This document shows positions 12,901-23,942 of a stretch of 64,000 bases of DNA, piece after piece. The number at the start of each line of letters is the position of its first letter. Position 1 is the stretch's first letter. Under the pieces are notes generated by a model. That model was given only the letters and a program-made list of their open reading frames with translations. It had not been told where the DNA came from and did no database searches. The position numbers were made by a program, and so were the translations under genes. Where the stretch lies: positions 823,501-887,500 of the forward strand of contig JACCIC010000166.1 of the NCBI GenBank assembly GCA_018907035.1, written 5' to 3'. Source of the stretch: Sycobia sp. Sy_11 (taxonomy: Eukaryota > Arthropoda > Insecta > Hymenoptera > Epichrysomallidae).

Positions 12901-13559
12901 TTTTTCACTTTCAATTAAATAGAATTCTTATAGATAGTGAGACTCATTTACCATCATATTCGAAAGGGATCAAAAATTACAATTAGTGCAATCATTTATT
13001 GATTCATTTATTGAATACGGTTGAAAACTAAAATAGAAAACGGGAAGAACTTTCGCATTTCTTATTTCAATTATTGTGAATGGAGAAGAAAGAGCGATAG
13101 GAAGTTAGATTGAAGAAATTCATATCCACTTATATCACATACGAGTATAGACGGTAATGTCGCACTTGCAGGAAAGATTTTGGAAATTTTCAATAAGAAA
13201 ATATTGAATATTTAAAAATTTTCATGCGTATGCTATGTAAGAAAATTCGCCAACATTACCTATACACAACGTAAAAGAGATGGCAGATATTTTTCCGGAC
13301 TATACAATCTAGCGGAAACAGAAAGCGTGGATCTATCTTCTGTCGATTGATGCACGATTGATAGGACAGTACACCTAAAACTGGTCACGTCATTGACGAC
13401 AGTATATGTTTTAAATAACTTGAGTGGGTGTGTAAAACGTTAAGAATGATCGTCGATTATATAAAACGATTATAGTCGTTAGAGTTGATAAACCGACCGT
13501 AATTTTAATTGGGAATATATTACCAAATATAGAGCAATATAAAGAATTAAATGGCGATT
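9973..13559. other. AT-rich intergenic DNA, no gene recognised
   Basis: 9990-10210 and 10790-10980 contain many scattered TACAGAAATAT / ATATTTCTGTAA motifs in both orientations, suggesting degenerate repeat DNA. 11640-12180 is more GC-rich and has short open stretches on the minus strand, but they match no family I know and show no gene structure. The remainder looks featureless. Confidence 0.4.
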
Positions 13560-13860
13560 TAACTGACCCGCAGTGCCACGGTGGAGTGAATGATGGGAGC
13601 GTTTTATTGGACGAATTAAAAGGATTTTACTAAAATTTCTTCTAAAAGTCCGTTTTGCGTATAAAAATATTTGTATTGTATTATGCTCTCGACCTTTAAC
13701 TTATTTATCGGAAGAAGCGAGCATTTGAAGAAAATTGACTACTGCAAAGTTCTTATATGAAAATGAGCATATAATACACCAGACTTGAATACAATTGAAA
13801 ACATAAGTCTAAGAACGATTTATAAAAGACATCAAGAAATGATTCTGCATTTCAGAAGTG
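13560..13860 (+). pseudogene. Possible Tc1-like transposase relic
   Basis: Near 13776-13805 the translation is TPDLNTIENI. This resembles the SPDLNPIENLW motif that carries the second catalytic aspartate and the final glutamate region of Tc1 transposases. It continues with LRTIYKRHQEM. Upstream a possible GG(V)NDGSV stretch fits the VMVWG region only poorly, and frames are broken. This is a weak call based on one motif. Confidence 0.3.
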
Positions 13861-14289
13861 TTTCAAAATGGAATAATTAATTAATTATGAAAAATAAGAG
13901 AATTTTTACACGTGAATTTAAGTTGTCGAAAAAGCTTCCATTAGTTATGATGATTAAAGACAAGTGAGTTAACTACTAGCAAGAATAGAAACATTGATAT
14001 CTGTAAAAAATAGTCAGACTACGGTGGCTATGCTTCGAAAGAAAGATTGATATATTGATATATTGAAGATATATTGGTCTATTTGAACGACCAATATAGC
14101 AAATACTTCTTTTAGAAATTCCATGCACAAATATGAGTATCCATACAGTCATATGAAAAATATTGAAAATTAAGCGAATGACAGTGAATCTCCGAAGACT
14201 CCTCGAGAAAAAGTTGTTTTGTGGTGTACACGATTTCGCACCACAGAATCATCGGAATCGCAAAAACCAAAGTGCATTCTTCAAAGAAG
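13861..14289. other. AT-rich DNA, no gene recognised
   Basis: I see no conserved coding, RNA or repeat feature in this stretch. Confidence 0.3.
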
Positions 14290-14612
14290 ATGTTTCCTCA
14301 GGTAACCCTGTGGAGTTTTTTTTTTAATTTCAGAATTTTTGGTAGCCCTAAGAAGCCAAAAATCCGATTTTTGCTATAAAAAATCGGATTATTTGTTACT
14401 GTAAAATTAAGAATTAATAAAAATAACCAAAAAACTCGCGGCGTTACTTGATGAATTATGTAAAGATGTGCTGTACAAAATTTCAAACCGATCGGTTCAG
14501 TAGATTTTGTGTGAGGATGTGCACCGGCATAAAAAATAGCAGTTTTCAGGAAACGGCTTAAAAGTTTTGTAAACTAAAAAATTCTCAATAAAACTTTATA
14601 ATTCTTTTACGT

Positions 14613-15128
14613 TCATATAAAATCGCTAATAACAGGTCCATATAGCAAAACGCTTTCATCTACGTGGACTAAAGCATCTTTTTTGCATTTGCTACGTAAA
14701 ATTCTTCCTTCTTTACTGCCGTGTGATGCTTGTTCCTCTGCTCTATTTATTCGCAACTCGTCAACTTGTCGCGCCCATTCTTGGGAACTTGACCCTGTAC
14801 TGATTTCCATCTTTTTCATAATGGCTAATAGAGCAAAAGAATCTTCATTGAAAGTACATACAGTTACATTAGCTGTAATTTCAACAATTGTAGAGGTGCC
14901 ACTCACTGACTTTGGAGAGATTTTCCAAATTAGCTGATTGAGATTCTCATCATTATTTTGCGTGAAACCTCCAAGACATCGCTGCAAGAATTCGTCTTTA
15001 CTCAAGTTCTCATAAATGGTTCTAATAGCTCTAAGAACTTCAGTAGGAAGTGTTGTATAGCTGTGTTTAAAAGAGTTTAGAGCATCTGAAGCTACAGCTT
15101 TCTGCCATTCGCACCAAGAGTCAAGCAT
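14613..15128 (-). pseudogene. Mutator-like transposase C-terminal fragment
   Basis: A 171-codon open stretch with the C-terminal part of an insect transposon protein that is usually annotated as having a Mutator-like transposase domain. Diagnostic parts are KDEFLQRCLGGFTQNNDENL, then NQLIWKISPKSVSGTSTIVE, and a charged helical tail rich in R, E, A and K ending near LLYGPVISD. The catalytic core upstream is absent. The DNA just downstream (14490-14570) shares an ATCGGTTCA(G/A)TAG block and an oligo-A/T rich end with the second relic near 18600, supporting one element family. The family name is from memory and would need a profile search. Confidence 0.6.
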
Positions 15129-15761
15129 AATTACGAATACGTAAAAATCCTACTTGGAGCAACGAATGTTCAAATACTCACAACTTTGTCAATTTTGCTC
15201 CGATTAACATGAAATTTCGACACAATATTCTTGAGGTATAAAGCATTCATTTAAATAAGTGGAAAAAAAATTAAATACCTTCCCCTCCTTAAAGCATAAG
15301 GGATTAGAGCTGATTTTGTATAGAGCATAATTCAACAAACTCAACATGTAATAATGTACCAGATAACGATTTAAAATAAAAACAGGAGTTTTAAAATAAA
15401 TATGCCTTTTTTCATCGGAACTAATTTGCTCTAACATTACGCTCAATATAATTAACATATAGTTTCTTGCTATAGTACACTAAACCATACAGCGTAGTAT
15501 AATTTATGACGGGTATACAATTTCGAGAAACTGTGTAAAGAGCACAAAAATATGAGTACATCGGTCATTACCGTTGAATTGGTAATGGTATTGCAAACTT
15601 ACCCCCCTTCACGTTGAGATTGATGAGAACTTTGTAGCAAAGATGATGGTATCTCCAATGAATAATTATATATTTGAGATATCAGTGAGCCTTCAAGCTG
15701 CGAACAACTTAGTTTAAAATAAATTATATCTTAATTTAATTGTACTTTTGTCGACTGCTTA
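15129..15761. other. No gene recognised
   Basis: AT-rich DNA between the Mutator-like relic and the inverted-repeat element. Short open stretches on the minus strand show no recognisable motif. Confidence 0.3.
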
Positions 15762-16502
15762 TATACAAATTAATAAATATTTTTTCATTGGTCTTACAGT
15801 CCAATCAAATTAATCGAAAACAATACGTAACAACATCAATAAACATCTATATTAACATTAATACATCGATACACAAAAATAATAAAAACAAAAATATTGA
15901 TTTTGTGAATCTGGATATTTTGGAGCATAGTATTAATAATAAGTATAAAAGGGAGAGTCTTGAAAGTATTCACATTTCCAAGAATCAAAATAATGTGAAT
16001 TTAATATTAGAGTCTAGTAAATTAGATAACATTTATCATTCCTTATTAAATTGATTGGTTTTGAACATTTTTGTAGAAGGGGATTTTATATTTAATTTAC
16101 TAAATTTGGTAGTGGGGATAGGATATATATAGATTAGAATATAAGATTTAGTTTAGTCCCTGATGAGGAGCCGTAGCGAGCTGGAAACATTGGACTACGT
16201 CTTCAATTAGGTAAGGGTAGAGGGGACAATCAGACTGCACTTTACTAACAAAAAAATTTTTTCAGCTAATATTTTATTTTCAGATTAGTCTACGAGGGTG
16301 ATTGTAAATAAGGACAGTCTAACTGTCATTATAATTTGTAATTTAATTTTTAATTTTTATTTTTATTTTTGTTTTTATTATTTTTGTGTATTGATGTATT
16401 AATGTTAATGTAGATGTGTATTGATGTTGTTACGTATTGTTTTCGATTAATTTGATTGGATTGTAAGACCACTGAAAAAATATTTATTAATTTAAGTTAT
16501 AT
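15762..16502. mobile_element. Element with about 140-bp terminal inverted repeats
   Basis: The left arm, about 15762-15896, reads inward from AATTAATAAATATTTTTTCA through GGTCTTACA, CCAATCAAATTAATCG, CAATACGTAACAACATCAAT and ACACAAAAATAATAAAAAC. The right arm, about 16366-16500, is the reverse complement with a few mismatches. The interior is about 470 bp. It holds a hammerhead-like motif at 16154-16197 and a GGGGACAATCAGACTGCACTTTACTAACA-type block after it, in two pieces. A related single-ended copy lies at 21505-21775. Inverted terminal pseudo-LTRs plus a hammerhead motif are known from Penelope-like retroelements, but no reverse transcriptase is present, so the class is inference. Confidence 0.7.
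16154..16197 (+). ncRNA. Hammerhead-ribozyme-like motif
   Basis: The order is stem I strand TAGTCC (16154-16159), C+TGATGA (16160-16166), a possible stem II hairpin (16167-16183), GAAA (16184-16187), CAT, T, then GGACTA (16192-16197). TAGTCC and GGACTA are perfectly complementary over 6 bp. CUGAUGA and GAAA are the conserved core of hammerhead ribozymes. The spacing, with a very short stem III next to GAAAC and an (A/G)UU-GG cleavage site, matches the minimal type found in retroelements. Stem II is weak: AGC pairs with GCU, but the closing position next to the core is G opposite G. It may therefore be degenerate or inactive. Confidence 0.45.
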
Positions 16503-17100
16503 CTTTTAGATTTCTAGTACGCACAAAATTTTTTTCATTCCTTCTTTCTCCACCTTGTAGTTTTAACTAGTTTTGTGTATGATCTTAGATTATTTAGAAA
16601 ATATACCAATACGACCTTGATAAAGATGTCGCAGAAGCTTTTTGGAGGTTCTAATAATGCCATTTTTAGAATCATTTTTTGGTAGTTACACTGGAAGCTT
16701 CTTTGGAAATTCGAAGCAGACGTTAATTTTTAAAAAAATTCCTGTATACGATACAAAAAGATACAAGACACGATGATCACGTAACTCTCTCAAGAGCAGT
16801 CCTAGGATGGATGTGCATCGATACCAAAGCACTTTTGCATCGTCCCAGATACATTAGGTTTGAAGTTTACATATTCATGAATGTATGTCAGGAATGATTA
16901 GATAAAATGATTGTATTCAATGTGCGTGAGTACACGATGTGCGTTCAAATAATAACGCGGCTTCGCAAATATCGAGGGTTACGTCTGTTCGATTATCGAT
17001 TTTTTATTTTATTTTGATACAGGTATATCGAGCATATATTCACGGCTTTAGCTCTATAGTATTATTTGTTTCTTTGTGACAGGCATACAGAGTTATAAAT
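16503..17100. other. No gene recognised
   Basis: AT-rich spacer before the mariner relic. The last part may contain that relic's own 5' end, but no terminal repeat is clear. Confidence 0.3.
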
Positions 17101-17119
17101 GTTTCGTGTGCTTGGCGAT

Positions 17120-18147
17120 TTTCTTTTACCAAAAAAATTGAACAAAGAGTTTGCATTAAATTTTGTGTCAAAAATGGAATACAGTGCTCTAAAACTCTTG
17201 AAATGTTAACAGTTGCATACGGTGAGTCTACTTTGAGTAAAAAGAATGTGTATAAACGGTGCAGGCTGTTCCAAGAAGGTCGAGGGGATGTCGAAGATGA
17301 GCCTCTCCCTGGACGTTCTAGCACATCAACGTCAGATGAAAACGTTCAAGCCGTGAAACATATTATGTTAAAAAATCATCGAATCACTATCAGAAAAGTT
17401 GCTGAAGATTTTGACATATCGGTTGGCTCATGCCATACTATTTTTTTTTGGATGTCTTTGTATGAAACGTACCAGCGAAATTTGTTCCAAAACTGCTTGA
17501 TATTGATCAAAAGAATCTTTGCAAGACCATAGTTCAGGAGATATTGATTGAAGTCAATAATGATGCTAATTTTCTGAAAAGGGTTATAACTGGTGATGAA
17601 TATAATGGACATATGATTATGATGTCGAAATTAAAGCCCAATCACCCCAATGGAAGAACCCAGAAGGACCAAGACCAAAGAAAGCACGCCAAGTTCGATC
17701 AAATGTCAAAGTTTCGTTCACGGTCTTCTTTTATTACCTTGGTGTAATGCATCAGGAATGCGCCGTTTACGAGGCATGATATGCAAAAAACATCCAGAAC
17801 TTTTTGAAAAACAATTCGTGGCTTTTGCACCACCATAATTTACCTGCTCATTTATCGTTGCTTGTGAGAGATTTTTGACCAAAACCAACACCACAGTTAT
17901 GCCACAGCCTCCACATTCACCAGATTTGGCACTCAGTCATTTTTTTCTTTTCCTAAAACTGAAAAGACTCATGAAAGGACACCAATTTTCAACATTTGAG
18001 GAGATAAAAACTGTATCGCTGAAAGAACTCAAGGCTATACCAAAAAATGATTATAAGAAGTGCTTTTATGATTACAAAAAACATTGGCGCAAGTATATTA
18101 TATTTGAGGGGAGTTACTTCCAAGGGGACAACAGTATTAAGTATTAA
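17120..18147 (+). pseudogene. Decayed mariner transposase (SETMAR-like type)
   Basis: Pieces in shifting frames follow the full order of a mariner transposase. The N-terminus has KIEQRVCIKFCVKNGIQCSK and MLTVAYGESTLSKKNVYKR, then GRGDVEDEPLPGRSSTSTSDENVQ and the helix-turn-helix part ITIRKVAEDFDISVGSCHTI. LLKRVITGDE-like FLKRVITGDEYN follows at 17570, PQPPHSPDLALSHFFLF near 17910, and the C-terminal KELKAIPKNDYKKCF..W.KYI..EGSYFQGD to 18146. Several frameshifts, stops and a gap around the middle aspartate make it inactive. It belongs to a different mariner subfamily from the three near-identical copies. Confidence 0.85.
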
Positions 18148-18884
18148 GACAGTATTCTACTTTAGACTCTCGAAAAAAACGCTATTTTTGTGAAAATTTT
18201 CTGAGAATGCTATTGAAGATATGCATGTCGGATTTGAAATGCTTAATAAATATGCTTTTGAAGTACATAAAAAAATTTTTTTATTTATTTTATACATTTT
18301 TTATACATGTAAAGTATGGTCAAAGCCAACACCTCAAAAAGTACGTAACGTTGTCGTGATTGTAAAATCTTGCCGACGGATGATGTGAAACAAAAAAATC
18401 AAATAGTTGTATGTTCAGTATGACTCCAGAAACCGATCTAACTAGAATATTTTATGTACGTGCAAAATCAACAAAAGAAAAAAAAATTGCTTTTTTCCGT
18501 TTTGTTTTGCAATAAAAATATAAATAGAATTAAAATTTTAAGTTGATTGCAGTTAGGATGGTTGATACAAACATATAGAATATGTTTTGAAAATTTCATA
18601 AGGATCGGTTCAATAGTTTTTTAGTTTTCACGACCATAGTACTTGAAAACGCTGTTTTGAGAAAAACGCGTTTAAAGTTTTTGTAAATGAAAAATCATAG
18701 AAAAAATTATCTTACGCTCAATCAGCGATGCCTGGGCCATACAACATGCCTTGAACTTGTTCCAGACGAGTATTTTGATCTAATTTAGCCTGCTTTTTTG
18801 AGTTATGGTCTCCTTAGGAGCCTCAGTCGAGCAGCGGTTCTCTCGAACGATGCGCTGTTGATCGTGCATATTGGCGAACTGCAT

Positions 18885-19285
18885 GGCGGTATGTAATTTT
18901 AACGATTTTTTCCATTATAGACATGTTTCGGTGCCATAGTCCAAACTGTTGAGTTGAAACACTCATTGTTATTTTGAGTGTTTCTGTCTAAACATCTCTC
19001 CAGTAATTCCGTTTTTGTTAGATCTTTGTAGATAGAAACAGAACACATTGCCCACTGTGAGAGCATTGAAAACACAGTAAAAAAATGATTAAAAGAATAA
19101 CCATCAATATTATCAACTTTCACATCAAAACTCGGATCGTTAGACTTTTTCAGTATTGCTGCTGACGTACTCGTATTACTAGTACCTCCTTCGTAAGTGA
19201 ATCTGTTTCCGTGAAAAGAACGTTTCCTAGTTCTAGATGGATGACTAGAAGTTTTCTGTACACGATACACTTTCTTCGTATCCAT
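18885..19285 (-). pseudogene. Mutator-like transposase, internally deleted copy
   Basis: A 128-codon stretch joins the N-terminal motif TRKRSFHGNRFTYEG to the C-terminal motif ELLERCLDRNTQNNNECFNS and VWTMAPK. In between, where the family has a long catalytic region, only about 60 residues remain, so the core has been deleted without breaking the frame. It ends at a stop near 18899. The flanking 18400-18720 contains an AAGGATCGGTTCAATAG block and AACGCGTTTAAAGTTTT, resembling the tail of the 14613 relic. A non-autonomous relic of the same family. Confidence 0.6.
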
Positions 19286-19339
19286 TGCGAATAGATAGAT
19301 GCTTCACTTTTGAACTTCGAATCACAAGTGATTCTCCAC

Positions 19340-20186
19340 TACTGAAATACAGAACTGAAATACAGCAGAAAATTTATAAAGGGAAGGTAATATTAAGAAG
19401 CAAAGGTATATATTTTGATGAGAATATATATAGGTGTAATGATTTACAATAGGGGAACAGCTGCTGCAGCGAAAAAGGCCAGGTAGATGGCTTATACGGC
19501 GCTCGCGCGCTGGGCGGGTCGGAATAGCGCGCTCAGGTAAGTGTGTTCAAAAGGTGAAAAAGTATAGTTAGACTACCTGAATCTTTCTAAAATTTTGAGC
19601 TAACATTTTATTTACTTTCGAAAAATCTAAAAAAAAAAACATTTTTTTCAAAGTTGTAAAATAGAATACTGCCTTAATTAATAAATGAATATTTTTTGAG
19701 AAAACCAAAAAGTCACCTTATTATTTGAACACACCTTGTATATATTTTTCTTATCAACTGATATATCAACTGGAATACTAAAAGAATTTTCTTCTAGATA
19801 ATGATTTTTTTTTATTGTATATATATTTTCGTATATATATACAATCCTTGCGCAACTTATAAATAGTCTGTGATGTATTTTTAACATGGATATATCATGA
19901 ATAATTCTTAGTTTTATTTGTAATATTTAATTGATAAATATTATATTGTATATTAACCATAATAAATATCTAAATAAGCATGTATCATGTATTATCATTT
20001 ATGTTAAAGATTATATTATATGTATATTTGTGAAATTTATTTATCATAAAACCTGATATTTTTCAACTAGTATGTAAATAAATATATATCTGGCTTTTAG
20101 ATAGTTAGACAATACTTTCAGGCGCACATGTTACAAAACCCGCAATATTTAGCGTTATCTTCCCAGCTCTTTCCTAGGTGTAGAAT
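19340..20186. other. AT-rich DNA, no gene recognised
   Basis: A short GC-rich patch at 19455-19545 (CGCTCGCGCGCTGGGCGGG) stands out from the surrounding AT-rich DNA, without a recognisable role. The rest has only short open stretches without conserved motifs. Confidence 0.3.
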
Positions 20187-20384
20187 AAAGATATAGTTAA
20201 GAATAATATCGTATGCAGGTATCTTTATTCTCGCTTGGCGGCGGGTTGAGCGACCAACAATCTACGCGGGTTGAACGCAGATCAGAGAATAAAGATATAA
20301 TAAGTAAAAGAACTCTTGCACAGGCGAACCTGGTGGCGGATTGAGCGATCAGCGGCTAAGGCGAGTTGAGCCGAAGTCACATAT
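20187..20384. repeat. Two-copy tandem repeat, about 98-bp unit
   Basis: Each unit starts AGAATAAAGATATA and later has TGG(C/T)GGCGG(G/A)TTGAGCGA(C/T)CA. A further GCGGGTTGAACG / GCGAGTTGAGCC block follows. Units run about 20187-20284 and 20285-20384. They are more GC-rich than the surroundings and contain AATAAA, so they might come from an LTR end; that is a guess. Confidence 0.55.
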
Positions 20385-21504
20385 GTGCTAATAAGCGATT
20401 ATAATACAGGCACTACTGGTGATAGGGGAAAGAGCCGGTCACGGGATGAGCGATATTTAAAAAATTCAAAAGAATTATATTTGAATTTATTGACAGCATT
20501 GAAAATGTCCTTTAAATACTAATTTTTAGCTTCTAATGGTGATGCTATCTAAATAATTTATTCAAAGTAAAAACACATTTAGTTCAATTTATTCGAACGT
20601 TTCGGACTACTTTATTATTCTGACTACTTTTCAAGACCAAACTTTAACACCGTAAAAAAGTGTGAAATTTCGTGGAGAACATATTCTAGCTCAAAAGAGA
20701 GGTGCATTGCTTACTACGCTCATTGAAAAATGGGTTGAAATTTAAATAGAATTGGGAGGCTGATCACGTGCCTGGTATAATGTTTCATTATTGGGCATAA
20801 AGGCGATGGAGAGTATCGTTTTTTAATCAATTTTGAATAAGGCAAAGAAACGCGATACTCATCTAATTCCGTATATGTACACGGTCTTATCTAAGCTACG
20901 CATATCACAGTATTTATGAAAATCGATTTGAAAAAACTTATTTTCAAGGACACGGGGTATTCTTAAAGAAGTTTCTCTAGTTGGGCACTTCTTTTAGATG
21001 CCATCTAACGGACTTGGGCTGATCATATTTCGAGCCAAGGTTTTACCGATCAGAGCCTAAATGATTTTGGTGGTCAAGAATACTTTTTCCAGTAGTACGA
21101 ACTCGACAATCATGTAGCTAGTAAAACTAGTGTTTTATTTTTTTCCGATTGCAAAAAAACTTACTTTGGAATACCCCTTGTACTATTGAGAAAAGAGGTT
21201 CTCTTTGTTAAATCGTCATAATCGAAACGTTTAATAAGCATCTTAAGTGAATTGAATTCGTGCGATTTAGGTTAACAGGACAATCCGAGAAAATGTCCGA
21301 ACTGGAAAATTGAAGATAATATGATATACCGATTCAGGCATGATCGAATATTGCCTTCACTGCTGTTTAAGGGAAAGTACAAGCGATTGTTGGTGGCAGT
21401 GGGGAACTTGGTATATAAGTTGCACTGCTATGACTCTTCAGGCTTTGTGCTCGCAATTCTTATGTAATAATTAGGAAGTGATGTATCCCTTTCCATGATT
21501 TAAG
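20385..21504. other. Unclassified, probably transposon-derived DNA
   Basis: The composition is more balanced than the neighbouring AT-rich spacers, with many stops in all frames. No motif allows a family to be named. Confidence 0.3.
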
Positions 21505-21775
21505 GTAGCGGGGGTAGTCAGCTTGTCCTTTACTAACATCGAATGTTGGTTTTATTATTTTTATTTTATTTTATTTATTGTTTTATTTTTATTTTATTAT
21601 TAATTTATTTTATTTTTATTTTTAATTTTAATATAATTTATTATTATATAATTTATATAGTAATAAATGTTATTTCAGATTCTATGGGGGTGAATATAAA
21701 CAAGTACAGTCTGACTGTTTTAGATAATATATTGTATTATAAAGACTGTAAGACCGATAAAAATATTTATTAATA
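21505..21775. repeat. Diverged copy of the 15.8-16.5 kb element end
   Basis: The segment has CCTTTACTAACA, an AT-rich stretch, ATTTCAGATTCTA, AAGTACAGTCTGACTG and finally CTGTAAGACCGATAAAAATATTTATTAAT. These match, in the same order, the right half of the 15762-16502 element. The hammerhead-like core is not present here and no inverted left arm is seen, so it is a single-ended fragment. Confidence 0.6.
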
Positions 21776-21934
21776 TAATTTAAAATTTCTGTAATTAATA
21801 GGCATTATTATATTGATATGGATTATACAACTATACGTATGCACATACGTCAAACCTCATGTGTTATATTTATAGGTTGTATATTTTTCAACAACTTCGC
21901 AGCATTATATTTGAGCATTTCTTTTAACAGTAGT

Positions 21935-22390
21935 TTTATCGAGCAAAGTCATAACAATTTTTCAATCAATAAATGTCATTTGTGGGAAGCGCTGTTTCTA
22001 TTCTTTAATATGAGGAAAAGTACAGCTGAGGTCTATCATTTGCTTTCAGAAACTTATGAGAGGAATGTATTGATGAATCGACGTACCGCGAGGAGTTCAA
22101 ACGATTCAAAAATGGCGATTTTGAACCCGCCCTAAAGTCCAGACTTGATACCATCTGACTACCACTTATATTTTGATCAATACAAAACGCTCTTACGATA
22201 ATACGTTTCAGTTCAGTAAAGGGCATGAAAAATTGGTTCGGTACGTTCTTGGGCTCGCAAAACGAGAAATTTGTTTGGTTCAGAAATAATAAATTGCCAA
22301 AAAGATGGGAAAAAGTTATAGCTTTCGGTGAATGATATTTTCATAATAAAAGCTTATATTTTATTATATAGACATATTCATATACCTATA
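21935..22390 (+). mobile_element. Internally deleted mariner relic
   Basis: The left part encodes a mariner N-terminus: SFIEQSHNNFSIN, then LFLFFNMRKSTAEVYHLLSE and TYERNV. Directly afterwards the sequence jumps to the YSPD..PSDYHL motif near 22130 (PP-stop-SPDLIPSDYHLYF). It ends with LPKRWEKV-like coding (22296-22330) and a poly(A)-signal-like AATAAAAGCTT. The whole middle of the transposase is gone. Exact ends and terminal repeats are not clear. Confidence 0.7.
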
Positions 22391-22802
22391 AGCTGCTATA
22401 AATATATAACACACAAACAAAATGACTCGTGTATTAAAATGGTTTGTTTATTATATGCTTAAACTTGGTTCATGATCTTTTACATATTTCAAAATCGATG
22501 AACTCTAAATGCTGTAACCAGCTATGGACAAACAGTGGCAACTTAATTCCACACCTAATGATAAAAACCTTTTTTGTTAATTTTTCGATTTTTTTCAAAT
22601 TTAGATAATAATTTATAAGGCCAACTTAGACAGTTTTAATATTTTACTTACTATTTTTAATAATTCTTAAAGATTATTCAGAAATATTTTTTTTTAAAAT
22701 CTATATAAATAAAAGTTCGTCCAATTGGATTAAAACTTAGCAGTTAAGATTGAGCTCTCTTATAACATATTTTATTTGAAATAAATATTAAAATAATAAA
22801 TA
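22391..22802. other. AT-rich spacer, no gene recognised
   Basis: Nothing recognisable; it ends in TA next to the mariner terminus at 22803. Confidence 0.3.
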
Positions 22803-23942
22803 TTAGGTTGTCAAATATCTCCCTTCCGCTTTTTTCCTCTTCATTCAATGCTTTATAAAAAGTGTTACAATGGTCGGATTTACTTCAAATATGCGCCGTT
22901 TTATTCGATAATCTGTTTCCATCTAGACGGCAACTTCATAATACCCCTCTCGTAGAAAACCCTCTCCTTATCTGCGAAGAACTCGGATTGCCACTTTACA
23001 CAAGCCTCTATTGAATCCAACTTTACACCACCAAGGGCGTTCGACATGGACAGGAACAGGTGGTAATCACTTGGCGCTATGTCCGGGCTATATGATGGAT
23101 GCGATAAAACCTCCTCTACAAACTGTCGTAGCTTCTGACGAGTCATCAACGAAGTGTGTGGTCTGGTGTTGTCCTGGTGGAACACTACATCCCTCCTGTT
23201 GGCCAATTGTGGACGCGTCTGGTCAATAGCCTGCTTCAAGCGGTCCAGTTGTTCACAGTAGATGGTAGAATGAAGCGTCTGGCCATATGGAAGCATCTCA
23301 TAGTGGATGATTCCCTTCCAATCCCACCAAACACACAGCAAAACCTTCCTGGCCGTCAATCCCGGCTTGGCCACTGTTAGGGACGGTCCACCGGCCTTGA
23401 ACCACGACCGTTTACGCTTGATATTGTCGTATATGATCCATTTTTCGCCGCCAGTCACTATTCGCTTCAAAAATGGGTCGAATTCGTTCCGTTTCAGTAG
23501 CACATCGCAGGCGTTGATTCGGTCCAGAAGGTTTTTTTGTGTCAAATTATGCGGCACCTAAACATCAAGCTTTTTTGTATCCAGCCTTCTGCAGATGGTT
23601 TAAAATGATTTGGTGACTAACTCTCATCTCCTGGGCGATATCACGAGATGCCACATGTCAGTCTAACTCGATAAATTCCATGATTTGATCGGTATTCGTC
23701 GTCACAGGTTTTCCGCTGGCTGGCTTATCCATGGTGTCGTTTTCGCCGGCTCTGAATCGTCGAAACCGTTCCTCTGCGGTTCGAAGTGATAGCGTGCCAC
23801 TCCCCCCAAAATACCATTTATCTCACGGAACGTTTCTCGGATTTGCCTTTGACGAAGGAAAACTATAAAATAGCGCGAATTTCGGCGTTAGTGAACTCTA
23901 TGTTTACACGTCTATATCTTTTGAACGCAATATCCAAACTAA
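22803..23942 (-). mobile_element. Mariner element, SETMAR-like, minus strand
   Basis: The left end reads TTAGGTTGTCAAATATCTCC after a TA, which is a typical mariner 3' terminal repeat. The right end is less clear; a TTAGTTTGG on the minus strand at 23942 is the best candidate for the 5' end. The length of about 1.14 kb suits a mariner with a few deletions. Confidence 0.75.
22897..23918 (-). pseudogene. Dead mariner transposase with catalytic D-to-G change
   Basis: The longest intact part (23557-22901) carries NLLDRINACDVLLKRNEFDP, FLKRIVTGGEKWI, AKPGLTARKVLLCVWWDWKG, VVFHQDNTRPHTS and SYSPDIAPSDYHLF. Spacing between the second and third aspartates is 34 residues, the mariner signature. The first catalytic aspartate, expected in TGDEKW, is glycine (GGC). 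Upstream N-terminal coding (FRRFRAGENDTMDKPASGKP, DQIMEFIEL) has stops, including one where DVWVPH would be. A further stop near the end replaces Gln in IIEQNGAYL. Inactive. A fragment of the same family lies at 57116-57195. Confidence 0.88.
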
